DNA of 64,000 bases from Ursus arctos (lineage: Eukaryota; Chordata; Mammalia; Carnivora; Ursidae). Positions 46,217 to 58,591 of the stretch are shown piece by piece (the first letter of the stretch is position 1; each line of letters opens with the position of its first letter). The position numbers were made by a program, and so were the translations under genes. Where the stretch lies: the NCBI RefSeq assembly GCF_023065955.2, contig NW_026622997.1:12944001-13008000 (forward strand). Direction: 5' to 3'. The notes beneath the pieces are model-generated. The model was not told where the DNA came from and did not search any database. It worked only from the letters and a program-made list of their open reading frames with translations.

Positions 46217-46352
46217 ATGAGCAGTGGAAGTAGAAGGAGAAGCAGGCTCCCCGCTGAGCAGGGAGCCCAATGCAGGACTCGATCCCAGGACCGTGGGATC
46301 ACGACCTGAGCCAAAGGCAGATGCTTAACTGACTGAGCTACGCAGGTGCCCC
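46158..46352 (-). mobile_element. SINEC with internal (GA)n
   Basis: AAAGATTTTATTTATATATT tail, a (GA)n run of about 15 units, GGCTCCCCGCTGAGCAGGGA, ATCACGACCTGAGCCAAAGG, then TGAGCTACGCAGGTGCCC. TGTTCTGTCCTTT and TGTTCTGTCATTT flank it. Confidence 0.96.
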
Positions 46353-46464
46353 TGTTCTGTCATTTATTTGTACATGCGGCTGGAATATAAAAATGCTGGT
46401 TAGTGTTCAAGGAAGTGTTACCAAGTTTCTGGGTACCGTCTGCTGGTCTTTCTTTCTAAATTTT

Positions 46465-46640
46465 ATTAAGTCTTTAATTTTAATTCCAGTATGGTTCACA
46501 TACAGTGTTATATTACTTTCAAGAGTATAATATAATGATTCAACATTTCTCTATATTGCTCAGTGTTCATCAGGTGGAGTGTACTTTTCATCCCCTTCAC
46601 CTGTGTCACCCATCCCCCAACCCCGTCTGCTTTCCTTTCT
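46465..46640 (-). mobile_element. Carnivoran L1 3' end (antisense)
   Basis: AATTCCAGTATGGTTCACAT, ATAATATAATGATTCAACAT and TGCTCAGTGTTCATCAGG are the complement of the carnivoran L1 3' UTR, which also lies in sense orientation at 36290-36390. Confidence 0.8.
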
Positions 46641-46774
46641 GATCCCCATCTGATCCCCATCTGACACAGGAGGTGGAGGCTGGAGGACGGAGTCTGGGTG
46701 TTTGTCTTCCCTTGGTTTTCTAAACACATCTTAGAGTTAGAAAGGAAGAGTGTTACTATTAAAAGAAAGAATAG

Positions 46775-46992
46775 TGGGGTGCCTGGGTGGCTCCCTTGGT
46801 TAAATCTCTGACTCTTGGTTTCGGCTCAGGTCGTGATCTCAGGGTCCTGAGATTGAGCCCCACATCATTCAGGCTCTATCTTCAGTGAGGAGTCTGCTAG
46901 AGATTCTCTTTCCCACTCCCTCTTTTCCTCCCCCCACTCGCACTCTCTCTCTAAAATAAATAAATAAATCTCTCTCTCTCTCTCAAAAAAAA
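46775..46992 (+). mobile_element. SINEC
   Basis: TGGGGTGCCTGGGTGGCTCC head, TCTTGGTTTCGGCTCAGGTC, body with CCCACTCGCACTCTCTC, then (AAAT)n with an unusual late (CT)n and a short A run. Target-site copies are unclear. Confidence 0.93.
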
Positions 46993-49639
46993 GGGGAGAA
47001 ATAGCCAGGGAATGCGGTTCATTGTACCAAAATACACATAAGTTAGCCAAAAGTTCATGTCACAGCAAATAACAGGCACGAAGTTTCCCATTTTAAAATT
47101 TTTTTTCTGTAATACTTAACTGTTGTCCATCTTGGGTCTAGTACATAATTTCCATTTCTCATTTTCTTCATCTTTAAGAAAAGATAATAATGCTTAATCT
47201 CAGAAAATATTTAAAAAATGCTTCGTAATTCTTAATGAAATGTGTCACATCAGTGCAAAATCTTCTCTTAGTTACTATTCATATTGTTCAATCATATTTT
47301 ATCTTTTTTCAGTAATTATTCAGTTTCTTAACAGCTCATCATGGAGGAACAGTGAGATGAGGAAAGAGGGAAATATAATTTGTACTTTACGATGTTCGAA
47401 ATAATGCACTTTATGTGTTACACGGGTGTGTAGGGAGGTTAAATTTCTTAAAATAAATGCTTCAAACTAAAGTTACAATTCTCAGTGAATTATTATTCGA
47501 ACAATTAGAAAAGAGATTATCTTATTTTTTTCCATTTTGCAATAAGAACATTATAAAACTTTATTTTGTTCATCTAACATTGCAACTGAGTGAAACAATG
47601 TTTCCATCACCGTCATGGTATCATGTCCAAGAAGAGTAACACATATCGGTAAGAAACTTGTAATCTGTGTTATTAACCAAAATAATGTTTTAAAACCTTA
47701 TTTCCTTGTATTTGCTACACCCTCAGGTCTAAAAGAAATATTAAAGTCGGGTTTTGTTAGTTTGGAATATGGCCTTGGTATAAGATATTTGAACTTGCTT
47801 TAGAAAAAAAAAAATCATTCAGAAATTTATGTGAAGGATTTATTGCACATTTCTCTTTGAGGTGAGTAAAAGCAAGTCTGCTGTTGCTGATACCACTTGA
47901 AAGCTTATTGAGGGAAATGGTGTGAACACTTGCTTTATTTCTTAATAGCAAACTGATTTTAAATGTTGGGGTTAGAAACCTACTCACCATTTTTTTTCAA
48001 CTGCTCGCTCTAATTCATAATTACAAGCTTATTCCAATCTCTGCATAATGAAAGCACATCTTAGACCAACAGCTGTTATCTACTTTTCCTGGTAGCCTTG
48101 GGGTATGAATATTTTAATATTCATTTTCTATGTGCAGATAAACTAAATACTTCCTACTGGAAGTCTATCAAAGTAATCACGAAAATCTTAGTTGCTGTTC
48201 TTTCTTCCATGTAACACATTAAAAAAAACCAAAAACGCTCACTTTATGCTACATTTTCCATAAACCTGGAAGTGATTTTTTATAAAATGTACAAAGAGGA
48301 ATATGGAGAAATCCAGGAATACAAAGGTTCATGGGAACGATTGGAGCCATAGTGTTTTAGTGACCTGACCTTCCATTCTCTTCCATCTTATGCAGTCAGT
48401 TTAAGCCTTGATATTTTGCTTATGGCAAAAATTTTTTAATAACTGGTTTTGTGTTGGAAGGCTGTGATTTTCACTTATTGAAATGGTATTAGGTCCTCAT
48501 ATGCAAATGATATGGCCTCAAGGTAGACCCCCCCCCATCTTCCAGCAAAATCTCACAAACACCATTGTAATGCAATGTACGCCATATGGCAACTTTGGGT
48601 TTTGGATAGCAGTGAATGAATAGAAAAAGTCAAGTTCTGTAACCCAGTAAAATGTAAAAGGGAAGCAGGAGATACAAGGATAGTGGAAGACCTCTCAGAG
48701 AAAATGGAAATAGATGAATCTGGAGCTGAAGCTGGTGGATGTTAATATTGGGTATGGTTAAGATGGGTTCTTCCTATTTTTGTGAAGTCCGTAGGTGGAT
48801 ATTTTCACCTGTCCGTATTTCAGCAGAATATTAATACTTATGTAATACAGTACGCAATATTTTTGTGTGGAAAACAACCTATGCCATTAGGTCAAGATCA
48901 AATATCTCATTCATGTTAAACCATGACGATTTAAACATATTTGAGGCCTGAGTATGGTAATGGAAAAATAATGCCAGAAAAAAAAAAAAAACAACTCCAC
49001 ATAAAATGCTCTACGTAGTGTTTTTCTAGTTACAAGGACCAAGATCTGTGAAAGCTCAATTGGCCTTAGTGAGCACATATGTGGTGATGTCCTACGTGGT
49101 CTTTCTCTCTGACTTTATGTTCTTGGCTCTTGGGAAAACAGAACACAAACACTCAAGCCCTGGGATTTTCGAGAAACAGATGCTTCCCTCCCTTTTTAAA
49201 AAGTGGATACATTTGACAGGTCTTGATGGTGAGAGGAGACAGAAACTTCTAATCCTTTCCAGGGCTTGTGACGGCCAAAACTTTCATGCTTGTCTCATCT
49301 TTGTGCACCCTCCACTTGCCTTTGCTTTTCTTTTTTCTTCCTTTTTTTTTTCTTTTTTGATTGTGACTTAAGTCCCTTCTAGATATCAGGGACATTCCAT
49401 TAATCTTTAGCCTATGTGTCATTGTGATTTCTTCCTTTGTCTTCGTGTCTTCACAGACACTTGCCCCTCCCTCCACCATTTTCAATGGAGTCCCAGCTTT
49501 TTCGAAGGTCCTGCCATAATATCGCCCTTTCCTGCCACATTTCCTTACGTTTCAGTGTCCCTTGAGTGTCTCTTTACCGACTCCAGATCATCACTGCTGC
49601 CCTGTAGGGTTCCCTGCGTTTGGCTTTTATATCCCTACA
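46993..49639. other. No gene seen
   Basis: About 2.6 kb of AT-rich sequence without a named repeat. A 107-codon frame at 49048-49371 ends in Phe-rich pyrimidine text and has no domain I recognise. Confidence 0.5.
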
Positions 49640-49900
49640 GATATTCCTAACATTTACCCAGCAATTGTTCTGTCCTGCGATGATACTAAGCACGCTGCCT
49701 GTCTGCCTTCCCTTCTTCCCCACCATACTTTAGATGTCTGCTATGATTATTTCCATGCTGTGTTGGAGGAGAATGAAGTGTACTGTGGTTGAGTGACTTG
49801 TCCAAAGACAAACAGCTGTTCAGTGGTATGGCTGGGAGGCAAAGTTGGGTCCCGTCCAGAACTCATGCTCTCAGTCATTATGAGCATGCTTGGTTCCTAT
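49640..49900 (-). mobile_element. MIR SINE (near full length, diverged)
   Basis: On the plus strand the text follows the complement of MIR: CATTTACCCAGCAATTGTTC, the central GTTGAGTGACTTGTCCAAAG ACAAACAGCTGTTCAGTGG, then AACTCATGCTCTC. Confidence 0.75.
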
Positions 49901-50899
49901 GCTTCCAACTCACCATCACTCTCAGCAACACTGGCCTTCCTATCATCAGTTCATCAGGTAGGGGTTATGAATTCATCGTGTGAACATTCTGGCATTCCAC
50001 TTCCAATGTACGGTGCCATACTCTACAACTGCACATAATAGGCCACCTTTCTACCCCTAACATTGCAGAGCTGCTGGGCTCCTCGCAAGCACAACATCTT
50101 CACCTGCCATTCCGCCTCTGTTCATCTCCATTGAACCTGCTTCTCCGTGTCTCTCATCCTCCTGATCCACATCCCCTCCCATTTTACCTCTATCTCTTCA
50201 CTTCCTTGGACAATATCACCTTCTCCCACCTACACACTCTTTGCTTTGATGCTTCTTACGCATCAGTCTGGATCAGCCTAGATTCCTGAAGTCTCTTTGT
50301 TTTAAACAAGCCTTCAATATCAACCGCCAATCTAAAACAATTCCAGAAATGACTCTATCCATGCCTCTCTTTAGATTACTAGAAAAAAAAAAAAAAAAAA
50401 AAAGAAAAGGTTCCCAGGATATCCTCTGGCTTTAAATTCTGTCTCGAAGAAGAAGATGTGGAGTTGACTGGCAGACACTGATTCCAGCTACAGTTTGGCA
50501 CTTGTTACTTCTTGGAAGTTCTTCTACTTATCCCCTCTGAGTCCTTTATGCTTTCTCCTGAGGCCTTCGTCCAAACCTGCTCTCACTTCCTTGTTTCTCA
50601 TAAACCAACCTTCATCTCAGTGGAAATCCACTGTAACCTTCTCCCAGCCATCCCTGGCTCTGTGCTAGGCTCTCATCCTGAGTCCTGTCCATGGTGGCAC
50701 TCGCTCCCCACATAGATGCTCGCTTTTGTCCAGTTTTTATTTTGAGACATTTCCACTGTGGAGCTTATTTGTTTCCTTTACCACAATTTAAGGCTTTCTT
50801 ATTACAGTGATTCCTCCCTCCTTGCCCTCCAGCACACTTGGGCTTTCCTTTCTTAAAAAGTTCTTCACTTGACAGCCTGCCTCGTCTAGCCATGATTTT
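49901..50899. other. No gene seen; pyrimidine-rich, A run at about 50382-50403
   Basis: Possibly more old LINE sequence, but not assignable. The A run is followed by AAGAAAAGG. Confidence 0.45.
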
Positions 50900-51300
50900 C
50901 TTTCATTGTGGTTTAACTGCCTGTTGTGTTACAGTCTTAAATAAATGCTCTTAACTCACTGTATCCAACCTCCAACAATCTTTCCTTCTTTGATTCCTGG
51001 AAATGTGACTTGCGCACCCAGGATTTTACTGAAGTGCAGTCATCCACACGGTTATTTTTGCTAGATCTTTCTTTTGTCCTTATGGTTGCTGACGTCTCTG
51101 TAGAATTTGATACTAGTAAGCTGCAACTTCTCACCTAAAACATGTTCTTTTCTTGGCTTTCATAACATTAGTAAAGTTTGCTCTTCCCAACTTTGGCCAT
51201 TCTTTTTTGTTTATCCTTTAATATGTTTTAAACATGAATCCTGGGAGCTCCTGTTCTATTTTTATAAAATTACCTCAAAAAATAGTTTTCTCATAGTTCA
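50900..51300 (+). mobile_element. Possible L2/CR1-clade reverse transcriptase remnant
   Basis: Translating from about 51089 gives ADVSVEFDTSKLQLLT, reminiscent of the RT segment 'DLSAAFDTVDHSLLL' of L2-like LINEs, followed by a Ser-Trp-Leu stretch. The match is short and degenerate. Confidence 0.35.
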
Positions 51301-51591
51301 GCTCTAAACTCTGTGATATTCACTTTTAAAGTGAATGATTTCCTTCCCTGACTCTCCAGTTGCCTGTGACATATTTTCACCTGGTTTTCAAGCCGCCATT
51401 TCTTTAAAGTCTAGAATTGAAACCGTTCAGAAGTCATACTTTATTCAATTATTTCTTTCCAGGAGGTAGCTGCTGCCTGCTACTTGGTAAGGGCTCGTAT
51501 ATTTTCACTTAATAGTATTAGGAATGCACTTTATTGAGCAGCGACTACAGCTTCCTAGAGACAGTGGGATAGGTACTTTAGATACTTCATT

Positions 51592-51786
51592 TTTAAAATG
51601 ATTTTATTTATGTATTTGTCAGCGGGGTTGGGGGAGAGAGTGCATGAGCAGGGGGAGTGGCAGGCAGAGGGAGAAGCAGGCTCCCCGTCGAGCAAGGAGC
51701 CTGACGCCATGCTTGATTCCAGGACTCTGGGGTCATGACCTGAGCCGAAGGCAGGTGCTTAACCGACTGAGCCACCCAGGTGTCCC
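51592..51786 (-). mobile_element. SINEC
   Basis: ATGATTTTATTTATGTATTT tail, GGCAGAGGGAGAAGCAGGCT body, TCATGACCTGAGCCGAAGGC, then GACTGAGCCACCCAGGTGTC. TAGATACTTCAT and TAGATATTTTAT flank it. Confidence 0.96.
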
Positions 51787-51798
51787 TAGATATTTTAT

Positions 51799-52324
51799 TT
51801 AATATTCTCAAAAGTCCCTCAAAGACAGGCTCTGGGCAAAACCAATTGGTTGCTTACCCCAAATTTACCCACAGTGCTTTTCTCTCTAGTCACATTCCAG
51901 CCAGGGCTGGCCCAGTGAGGCAATTCTGGATAATAAAGTCGAAGTGAAATTTTAAAGGGTGTGTCTTCCAGAGAAGTGTTGGCTTTTTCTTAACTCACAT
52001 GCCTCTTCCCCCTTTGCCCTTCCCCGTGTACTACCTAGAGATGCTGAAGCCGTCTGGTGAAGGAGAAAAACAGAAACACCTGGGTCGCTGGTTTCTCTTC
52101 CCTCAGATATTACTTTTTAGGTCAGTGGTGTCAACTTTCTCCAGGCAGCTGTAGTCAGTTCTTGCATTTGTCTTGTTTCACTCCCTCGGCTTTTCCTATC
52201 TGGGTTTCTGCTTTTATTTCTTGACTAATCTGACTTCAGCGTCTCCCTACACCAAGTCATTACTACTGCCAGGCTAACCTTACTTCCAGAGTTCTGCAGT
52301 CATGTTAGGAATACAGGTGGAGGT
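51799..52324. other. No gene seen
   Basis: Unassigned. Confidence 0.5.
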
Positions 52325-52440
52325 TAGCTAATGCTACAGAGGTAATCCTATTGCCATATACAGATGTCTCCAATCAATACATTGTACACCTTAAACTTAC
52401 ACAATGGTGTAGGTCAATTATATCTCAATAAAAAATTACA
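52325..52440 (+). mobile_element. L1M 3' end
   Basis: CATTGTACACCTTAAACTTA CACAATG and TCAATTATATCTCAATAAAA are the classic L1MA/L1MB 3' terminal text in sense orientation. Confidence 0.8.
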
Positions 52441-52554
52441 TTAATAAAACGTTATGTAGATGCCACTAGCAAAAAAATACTTATTTAAATTTATAGAGAG
52501 TTGTTATGTAAATTTATATAGAAGTTCTATAGTGTTCATTAATATATTAATTGT

Positions 52555-52745
52555 ACCATTTAATCTTCATAAATCTATGCAAAGGATACTTTATTATCAT
52601 CTTTACTGAGAAACTGAGACTTACAAGTGGTCAGACCCATAACCACCACCTACCAGTAAGTGGCTGAATTAGAAATAGAATTCAAGTCCCATGACTCAGA
52701 ATTTGGTGCTTTTAAAACCACATTTCTCTTGTCACACTGCTTTGC
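52555..52745 (-). mobile_element. MIR SINE
   Basis: CATTTAATCTTCATAAATCT, TTATTATCATCTTTACTGAG AAACTGAGACTTACAAG, CAGTAAGTGGCTGAATTAG and TTCAAGTCCCATGACTC follow the complement of MIR in order. Confidence 0.88.
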
Positions 52746-52939
52746 AACTTATTTTTGTGCTCCACAGTCTGCTGGAGTTACTAACATTGTGACACATTGA
52801 GTGCATTTTAAATAAATTTTCCAAGAATCTTTCTCCATCCTCCACATGTAACGTTTTTCCTTAACTCCCCAACATAACTCCCCCGCTTTAGTCAGACTAG
52901 TTTAAATATAGTTTCTCAAGCCTGTTGATGCTGCTTTTG

Positions 52940-53225
52940 TGTTTGATATTAGTATTTGAAGCTTGGCTCAAATTCCACCTCAGCCAAATAACTTCTTTAG
53001 TTTTCAACCTAACTAATTTGGGTTCTTCTTCTTTTTTTTATAATTAGGTAACACTTCTCAGCAATTGACCTCATCCTCTCTTGTATTAATAATTTTATGT
53101 ATTGCAAACTTAAGTGACTCATTTAGATCACGTGCTTGAGGATAGGGACTGTAAGTACTTCACTGTCCCCTGACGTTGTTCAAAATCCAGTGCTCAGCCC
53201 CGGCAGAAACGTGTTAGGAATCATT
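52940..53225 (+). mobile_element. L2 LINE 3' end
   Basis: GGCTCAAATTCCACCTCAGC, then GTGCTTGAGGATAGGGACTG, CCAGTGCTCAGCC and GTTAGGAATCATTGAA give the L2 3' terminal pattern, diverged. Confidence 0.6.
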
Positions 53226-53269
53226 GAACACAATATTTCTTGATTCTTTCGCCCTTCCCTCCATACTCG

Positions 53270-53387
53270 TCCTTCCTTCCTTCCTTCCTTCCTTCCTTCC
53301 TTCCTTCCTTCCTTCCTTTGCTTCCTTCCTTCCCTCTTCCTCCCTCTCTCCTTCTCTCTTTTTCTTCTTCTTTTTCTTTTTCTTCCA
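53270..53387. repeat. (TTCC)n and mixed polypyrimidine microsatellite
   Basis: About 12 TTCC units, then CTTCCT/CCCTC and TTTTCTTC mixtures. The 119- and 95-codon minus-strand frames across it are Lys/Arg/Glu/Gly-rich artefacts. Confidence 0.96.
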
Positions 53388-53744
53388 TTGTTCAAATTGC
53401 TGGATGATGAATGAATTATGAATATCCCACCTCTTCTTACAGTTCCCACATGCGAAATCATCACCACCGTCAGCTGGCTTTAGCCTTTTGTGACCTATTT
53501 TGTTCCTGTGCTCCATTGATTCAAATCCATTGCCCCCAATTTTACTGAAGTCTTTTATAATAAAGGAATACAAACATCAGGAAAGAAACATATATAACCA
53601 GCTCCTCCCAATACTGTTATGTGTTGAGGTCTATAGCCCCAAACCCTGACTGTTGCCATTAGATATTTGAAACTGAAGAGAATTGAAAGCAGAGAAGCAG
53701 GACCAATTACAGAATACTGTCATAAAAAGGGTTATTCAGCTTAG
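53388..53744. other. No gene seen
   Basis: Unassigned. Confidence 0.5.
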
Positions 53745-53932
53745 ATGTGGGCTTTGGGGGGGGGGATGGGATAGGCTGGTGATGGGTAGTAAGGAGGGCA
53801 CATATTGCATGGTGCACTGGGTGTTATACGCAAGTAATTAATCATGGAACTTTACATCAAAAACTAGGGATGTACTCTATGGTGACTAACATAATATAAT
53901 AAAAAATATTATTATTAAAAAAAATATGTGCT
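53745..53932 (+). mobile_element. Carnivoran L1 3' UTR end
   Basis: GGTGATGGGTAGTAAGGAGG, GCACTGGGTGTTATACGCAA, ATCATGGAACTTTACATCAA and GGTGACTAACATAATATAAT, then an A/T tail. A G run (53756-53765) precedes it. Confidence 0.9.
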
Positions 53933-54122
53933 CCATTTTATACTTACAGTGAGTAAATTTTGAAGATGGTTTTGAGTTCCAGAAAATAAAGTGGGAACAT
54001 CACACGTTGGTTCACTTTACTGCATCGGCACATACGTGGTGTACAGAAAACTGGTCTGTCCCAAGACAATCGTGTGTTGAGTTCTAGCTCTGTCTCTGGT
54101 GGCTTATATGAATCGAGATGAC
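53933..54122. other. No gene seen
   Basis: Unassigned spacer. Confidence 0.5.
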
Positions 54123-54332
54123 TTTTTATTTTATTTTATTTATTATCTTTTTAGAGAGTGAGCAAGCAGAAGTGGAGGGGCAGAGGGAGACAGAGAGAGA
54201 GAGAGAATATCAAACAGGCTCCTCGCTCAGTGCAGAGCCCAACATGGGGCTCCATCTCAAGACTGTTGAGATCATGACCTGAGCCGAAATCAGGAGCGGG
54301 TCACTTAACCAACTGAGCCACCCAGGCACCTC
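54123..54332 (-). mobile_element. SINEC
   Basis: A TTTTATTTTATTTTATTTAT tail, GGCAGAGGGAGACAGAGAGA body, GATCATGACCTGAGCCGAAA, then CTGAGCCACCCAGGCACC. Target-site copies are unclear. Confidence 0.94.
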
Positions 54333-57300
54333 AACTGTCTTGTATTTTTAACAGATTTAACAACTGTTTATCAGCACTAACTCTGTATAAGGTGATGTAA
54401 TGGACAAGGTAGAGTGAGATGCGAGGCTCAAGCAAAACCTTTCTATACAGGCAGACAGTAACAGTGTTAAAAATAGAGGCCATGCAGGCAATCATCCTCT
54501 TAAGACTGAGAGAGAAAAGTTAATGCCACACAATGGACTGATTTAAATATTTTCTAATTTGACCACCCATGCATAGTCAGAGCTCATGTTGGAAGCAATA
54601 TAGCTCCCCCTTCAACTCTGGTGGCTTGATTGTCATGTGAAGTCTAGTTGTTTGTTGCCTGTTTCTATAGCATCATGATGGTTCCCATTTTTCTCTCTTT
54701 TTGGTGAAAAAGTGTTTATTTGCCTCATGCTTTCGGTAGGTATTTTTGTTAAGATTTTGTGATCTCCAAGTACAGAGGCAGACATCTTTGTTTTCTGCCT
54801 TTTTCTCTTGGATGCACATGTTAATTAAACTCACAAACACTTGGACCTTAGAACTTCAAGAGTTTTATAAAACCCTGAACATATATGAGAAATTTCCAAA
54901 CCTATGTATATGTGTGCATTATTCCGGAAAGAGTATCCAGTATTTTCCATCCCTTTATCTGAAGGGTTTGTGGTTCTATAAACATTTTAAGAATTACTAC
55001 ATCTAGTGGCAATTTTCCATGTTTCTCCAGCAGCAGCTGGGGTATTTCTCAGTTTTACTGGCCATTAACTATTGCTTCAGCAAGTACGTTAACACGTGGT
55101 CACACATAGGCATACTTATGGGAATTCATTGCCACAGTATTTATTATGACTGTGTTATTTCATATGTTATCACTTGAATTGTCCATATCCGTGGTGGCTG
55201 TGATCAACATACTTGCCCTCTTAATCACATATGAAGGAAGTGTGGGAATACCTTCTCCCTTCTCTAATCCAGGGCAGTCTGAAGTTCAGTCTGTCCTTCA
55301 CACGTTAGGTGAAGTCTCAAGGTAAGGAGGCAATCTCAGTGACTCTACTTGTGAGTGGTCTGATGCCTGGAAGCAATCTAGTGAGCTCAGTTTCCAAACT
55401 CTGGATTGGCCTAGAAGTTTTTGATTGAAGGTGAAGAATCTACTAATCTGCCCCCAGTAGGACTTTGTCTTTTGGAGCTCTGACCTTAGGACAAGGAGTT
55501 AGCCACTGCATTGCTTCTGGAAATGTTGATTTCAAGATGCCTGTTGGGCATCCAGTGTAGATTTGATTAGGCAGCTGAAAACGTGAGATAAGAGCTTAGA
55601 AAGTGTGCCCTGGTGGTCTAAAATCCAGGGTCCTCATCATATAAAACCATTGGACTAAGTAACATCAACTAGGTACTAAGTATTAATAAATAGAAATCTG
55701 AAGACCTCTTCTGAATGACCATAGGGACCTTCTGAGAGACTGTATCTGAAGAAACCAGTAGATGTTCAACATCCAGGGGCAAGGAAATGATGAGGGTAGG
55801 GCAAAAGGACCTGAGCAGGTTCTTGCTGACCAGACCAGATAGCTTGCTTTATCCTCTCTCTCATTTTCCTGTATTTAGCTTTAATGACATAATGCAGCCC
55901 TGACCCTGCTTTGTGAGGAAGTCTAACGTGTCTCGATATATCTCTATGAACCTGATCCTCTGGTACTAACTTCCTCTTCTTCTCCAGGATGGCCAACAGC
56001 AGAATCATCTCATTGACCTACCCATCCTAGGGATTCTCTACCCTATCTTGTGCTGTCTCTAAGACAGTGGGGCAATCTGCTACAGAATGGAGGCCTCAGC
56101 CTTTGTGTTCATGCACAGTTTCTAATGCTCGACCCTATAGGTCCAATCACTCTGGTATCTGTCTACTTCCAAAGCTTTCCACCCTTAAGATATTACAGTG
56201 GCGTACTTTAACTGAAAGATCAATTTATTTTTCATTCATCTCTGCAATGACTTCATTCTAGACTCTACAAAAAATTTTAAACCACAATGGCCACCAAATC
56301 TCCTGTGGATCTAGTGTTTGCTGGTGGAACAGTACATGGACCTTCAATTAGTCCAAGCTTCTCTTCCCCTCCAGAAAGAACATTAATTTCTGAAGATACT
56401 GGTTTTCTATAGAATGTACGTTAAAACTGATTATTTCTAATTTACAATTTGTTAAACTTTCTCAATTTAGTGAATTCTTATTGCATTGTGGATATTTGGC
56501 TTTCTGGCTTAGCTAGTCCTGTGACATAGTTTCTCCAGTCTCCCTCTACTTTTCCAAAAATTATCACAACCCTTGGTATGTTGATTCACTTTCTTGTGTA
56601 TGGCAAATCTAATAGACAGATGACCATAGAATCTCATGTGTTATTAAGAATTTCTCCTTAAATCCAACATATTAAGTTATAGCCCCAAAATATGGCCCAT
56701 GCAAAGTTGAGCTGCTTCTATAATCACTTACACATTATCATATTCAAAAGAAGCACCAGTCTGGAAATTTAAATCTAGATCACGGAACATATTTTAAATC
56801 ATGATTATATTACCTAGTGCAGAGTAGATCAGCTTAAAAATCCTGCAACTGATTTTCCCAAAGGTAGCAAGTGAAGTATTTTCTTGATAATTGTGCAACA
56901 AGAAGAATAACTAAACTTCCCAGAAGAACAACAAAAGTGAAACAAACAAGTATAAAAACCAATGAAATACAATAGATAATGTTGATGTGGCTACTGTAGT
57001 CATTCATAACTTTCCATTAAAAATGTTGTTTCCAAAATGCAGTCTCATTGTTCTCATTGATTAGTGATATAGTAAGCAAATATTATACAAGTCCACTTGA
57101 AAAAAATACATGTTAAGTTATGTTAAACACTTTTTGTCATTTTCTATTGGGTGAAAAATTCCATTTGAAAGTCACATCTTAAAAATTTTGTTTCTATTTC
57201 TATATTATTGCCATAAAACATCTAAAGTATTTTTACTATATAAAAATGTGCAATGATAACTTATTTGGGCCAATTAGCACTCAAGTTTATAAGAAATTAA

Positions 57301-57754
57301 CATGTGGAGAGGAACTAGATTTGTATTGGTTTCTTTCCAAAAGTGTCTGGAATGATTTCTGTGTGTTGGATCTTAGCAACTACGGGAGGTCCCTGTATCC
57401 AGTCCCTTAGCTGTTCCTTTTCCAGTTCCTGCTTAGTGTAGCCCACGTTCTTTTTTCTTCTCGTCCAACAAACACCATCTCCTCCCCACCTAATGACTGA
57501 CATCCACTAAGTTAGGGCAAAGATTTGAGGATTTGTTATCAAATTGTGAACTAGGTGGATAGTGAGGAAGCAGAACAGTGGTGAGGACACTGCAAGAGCC
57601 ATAGCTTTATGGAAAGTTGTAGGCCATGAGAAACTGAATAGGAATTGGACAGACAAAATTAATTGGACTGAGCACAGGAAGAGTGAAGTAAATGCCAATT
57701 ATATCTTTGATGAGGGAATGAGTGTGCTACTGTGGTCCACAAATTCTTGACATG
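54333..57754. other. No gene seen; long unassigned stretch
   Basis: About 3.4 kb without a SINE, named LINE or microsatellite. Frames of 80-86 codons (54746-55006 plus, 55766-56008 minus) show no domain. Some of it may be old LTR-related sequence. Confidence 0.45.
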
Positions 57755-58235
57755 ACTCCAGTTGAGAGGTGTGGTTTATATCACCTGGAGTCAGGACTCT
57801 GACGGCTTGATCAATCGCATGAATAGGCCATGCCAGTTTCTAGGCCCAGGCCTTAAGAAACTGGCAGCTTCCACTTCCTGTCTCTTGGCACTGTGACCTA
57901 AAATCCAGCCACCTGTTGGGATGCTGCCTACGAAGCCAATGGAATGGCCACATGTAGGTGTTCTGATCAACAGCCCCAGCTGAGGGGCCGGCTGACAGCC
58001 AGCATCAACCACGAGCCCCATGTATGAATGGACTTCCATATGACTCCAGTCTCCATTTGGTCAGTTACCTGCAGTCTTGAGGCTCCTCAGCTGAGTGCCC
58101 AGATGTCGCAGAGGAGAGGCAAGGCACCCCCATGGTGCCCTTTCTTAATTCTGACTCGCAGAATTCAAGAGCACAATACGGTGGTGGTGGTTTTATAGCA
58201 CGAAGTGTGCAGTGATTTAGCTATTTGTTCTTTGT
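57755..58235 (+). mobile_element. MLT1-type MaLR LTR (diverged)
   Basis: The order TTCTGATCAACAGCCCCAGC, TGACAGCCAGCATCAACCAC, GATGTCGCAGAGGAGAGGCA, TTCTGACTCGCAGAATTCAA and GCACAATACGGTGGTGGTGG TTTTATAGC matches the 3' half of the older MLT1H-K LTRs. The left boundary is estimated. The 82-codon minus frame inside it is not a gene. Confidence 0.7.
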
Positions 58236-58370
58236 GTAGAAATAGTATCTGAACCCACCATTATCAGGCACAAGTATGCCACAGTTGATCAAAACCTATC
58301 TTCCCTTAATGAATAGAAATCACATGAGAATCCCAAGTATGCAGCTATATATCAGAAACGGATGATTTGA

Positions 58371-58573
58371 GGGGCACTTGGGTGACTCAGTTAGGTGTGC
58401 TCTTGATTTCAGCTCAGGTCATGATCTCCGGGTCTTGGGATCCAGCCCTGCGTGGGGCTCCCCACCCCGAGGAGAGTCTGCTTGTCTTCCTCGCCCTCCA
58501 CCCCTCCCCCTGCTCGCGTGTGCATGCTCTTTCTCCCTGTCTCTCAAATAAAGAAATAATCTTTAAAAACAAA
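58371..58573 (+). mobile_element. SINEC
   Basis: GGGGCACTTGGGTGACTCAG head, CTTGATTTCAGCTCAGGTCA, GGGGCTCCCCACCCCGAGGA body, TCAAATAAAGAAATAATCTT tail. GATGATTTGAG and AATGATTTGAG flank it. Confidence 0.95.
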
Positions 58574-58591
58574 AATGAATGATTTGAGCCC

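Noticed and set aside
53180..53573. 95- and 119-codon minus-strand frames rich in Lys, Arg, Glu and Gly
   Set aside because: They run through the (TTCC)n tract and the adjoining pyrimidine run; artefact of simple sequence.
57755..58235. Intact endogenous retrovirus
   Set aside because: Only LTR sequence of MaLR type is seen. No gag, pol or env-like open frame is adjacent, and no partner LTR is found.
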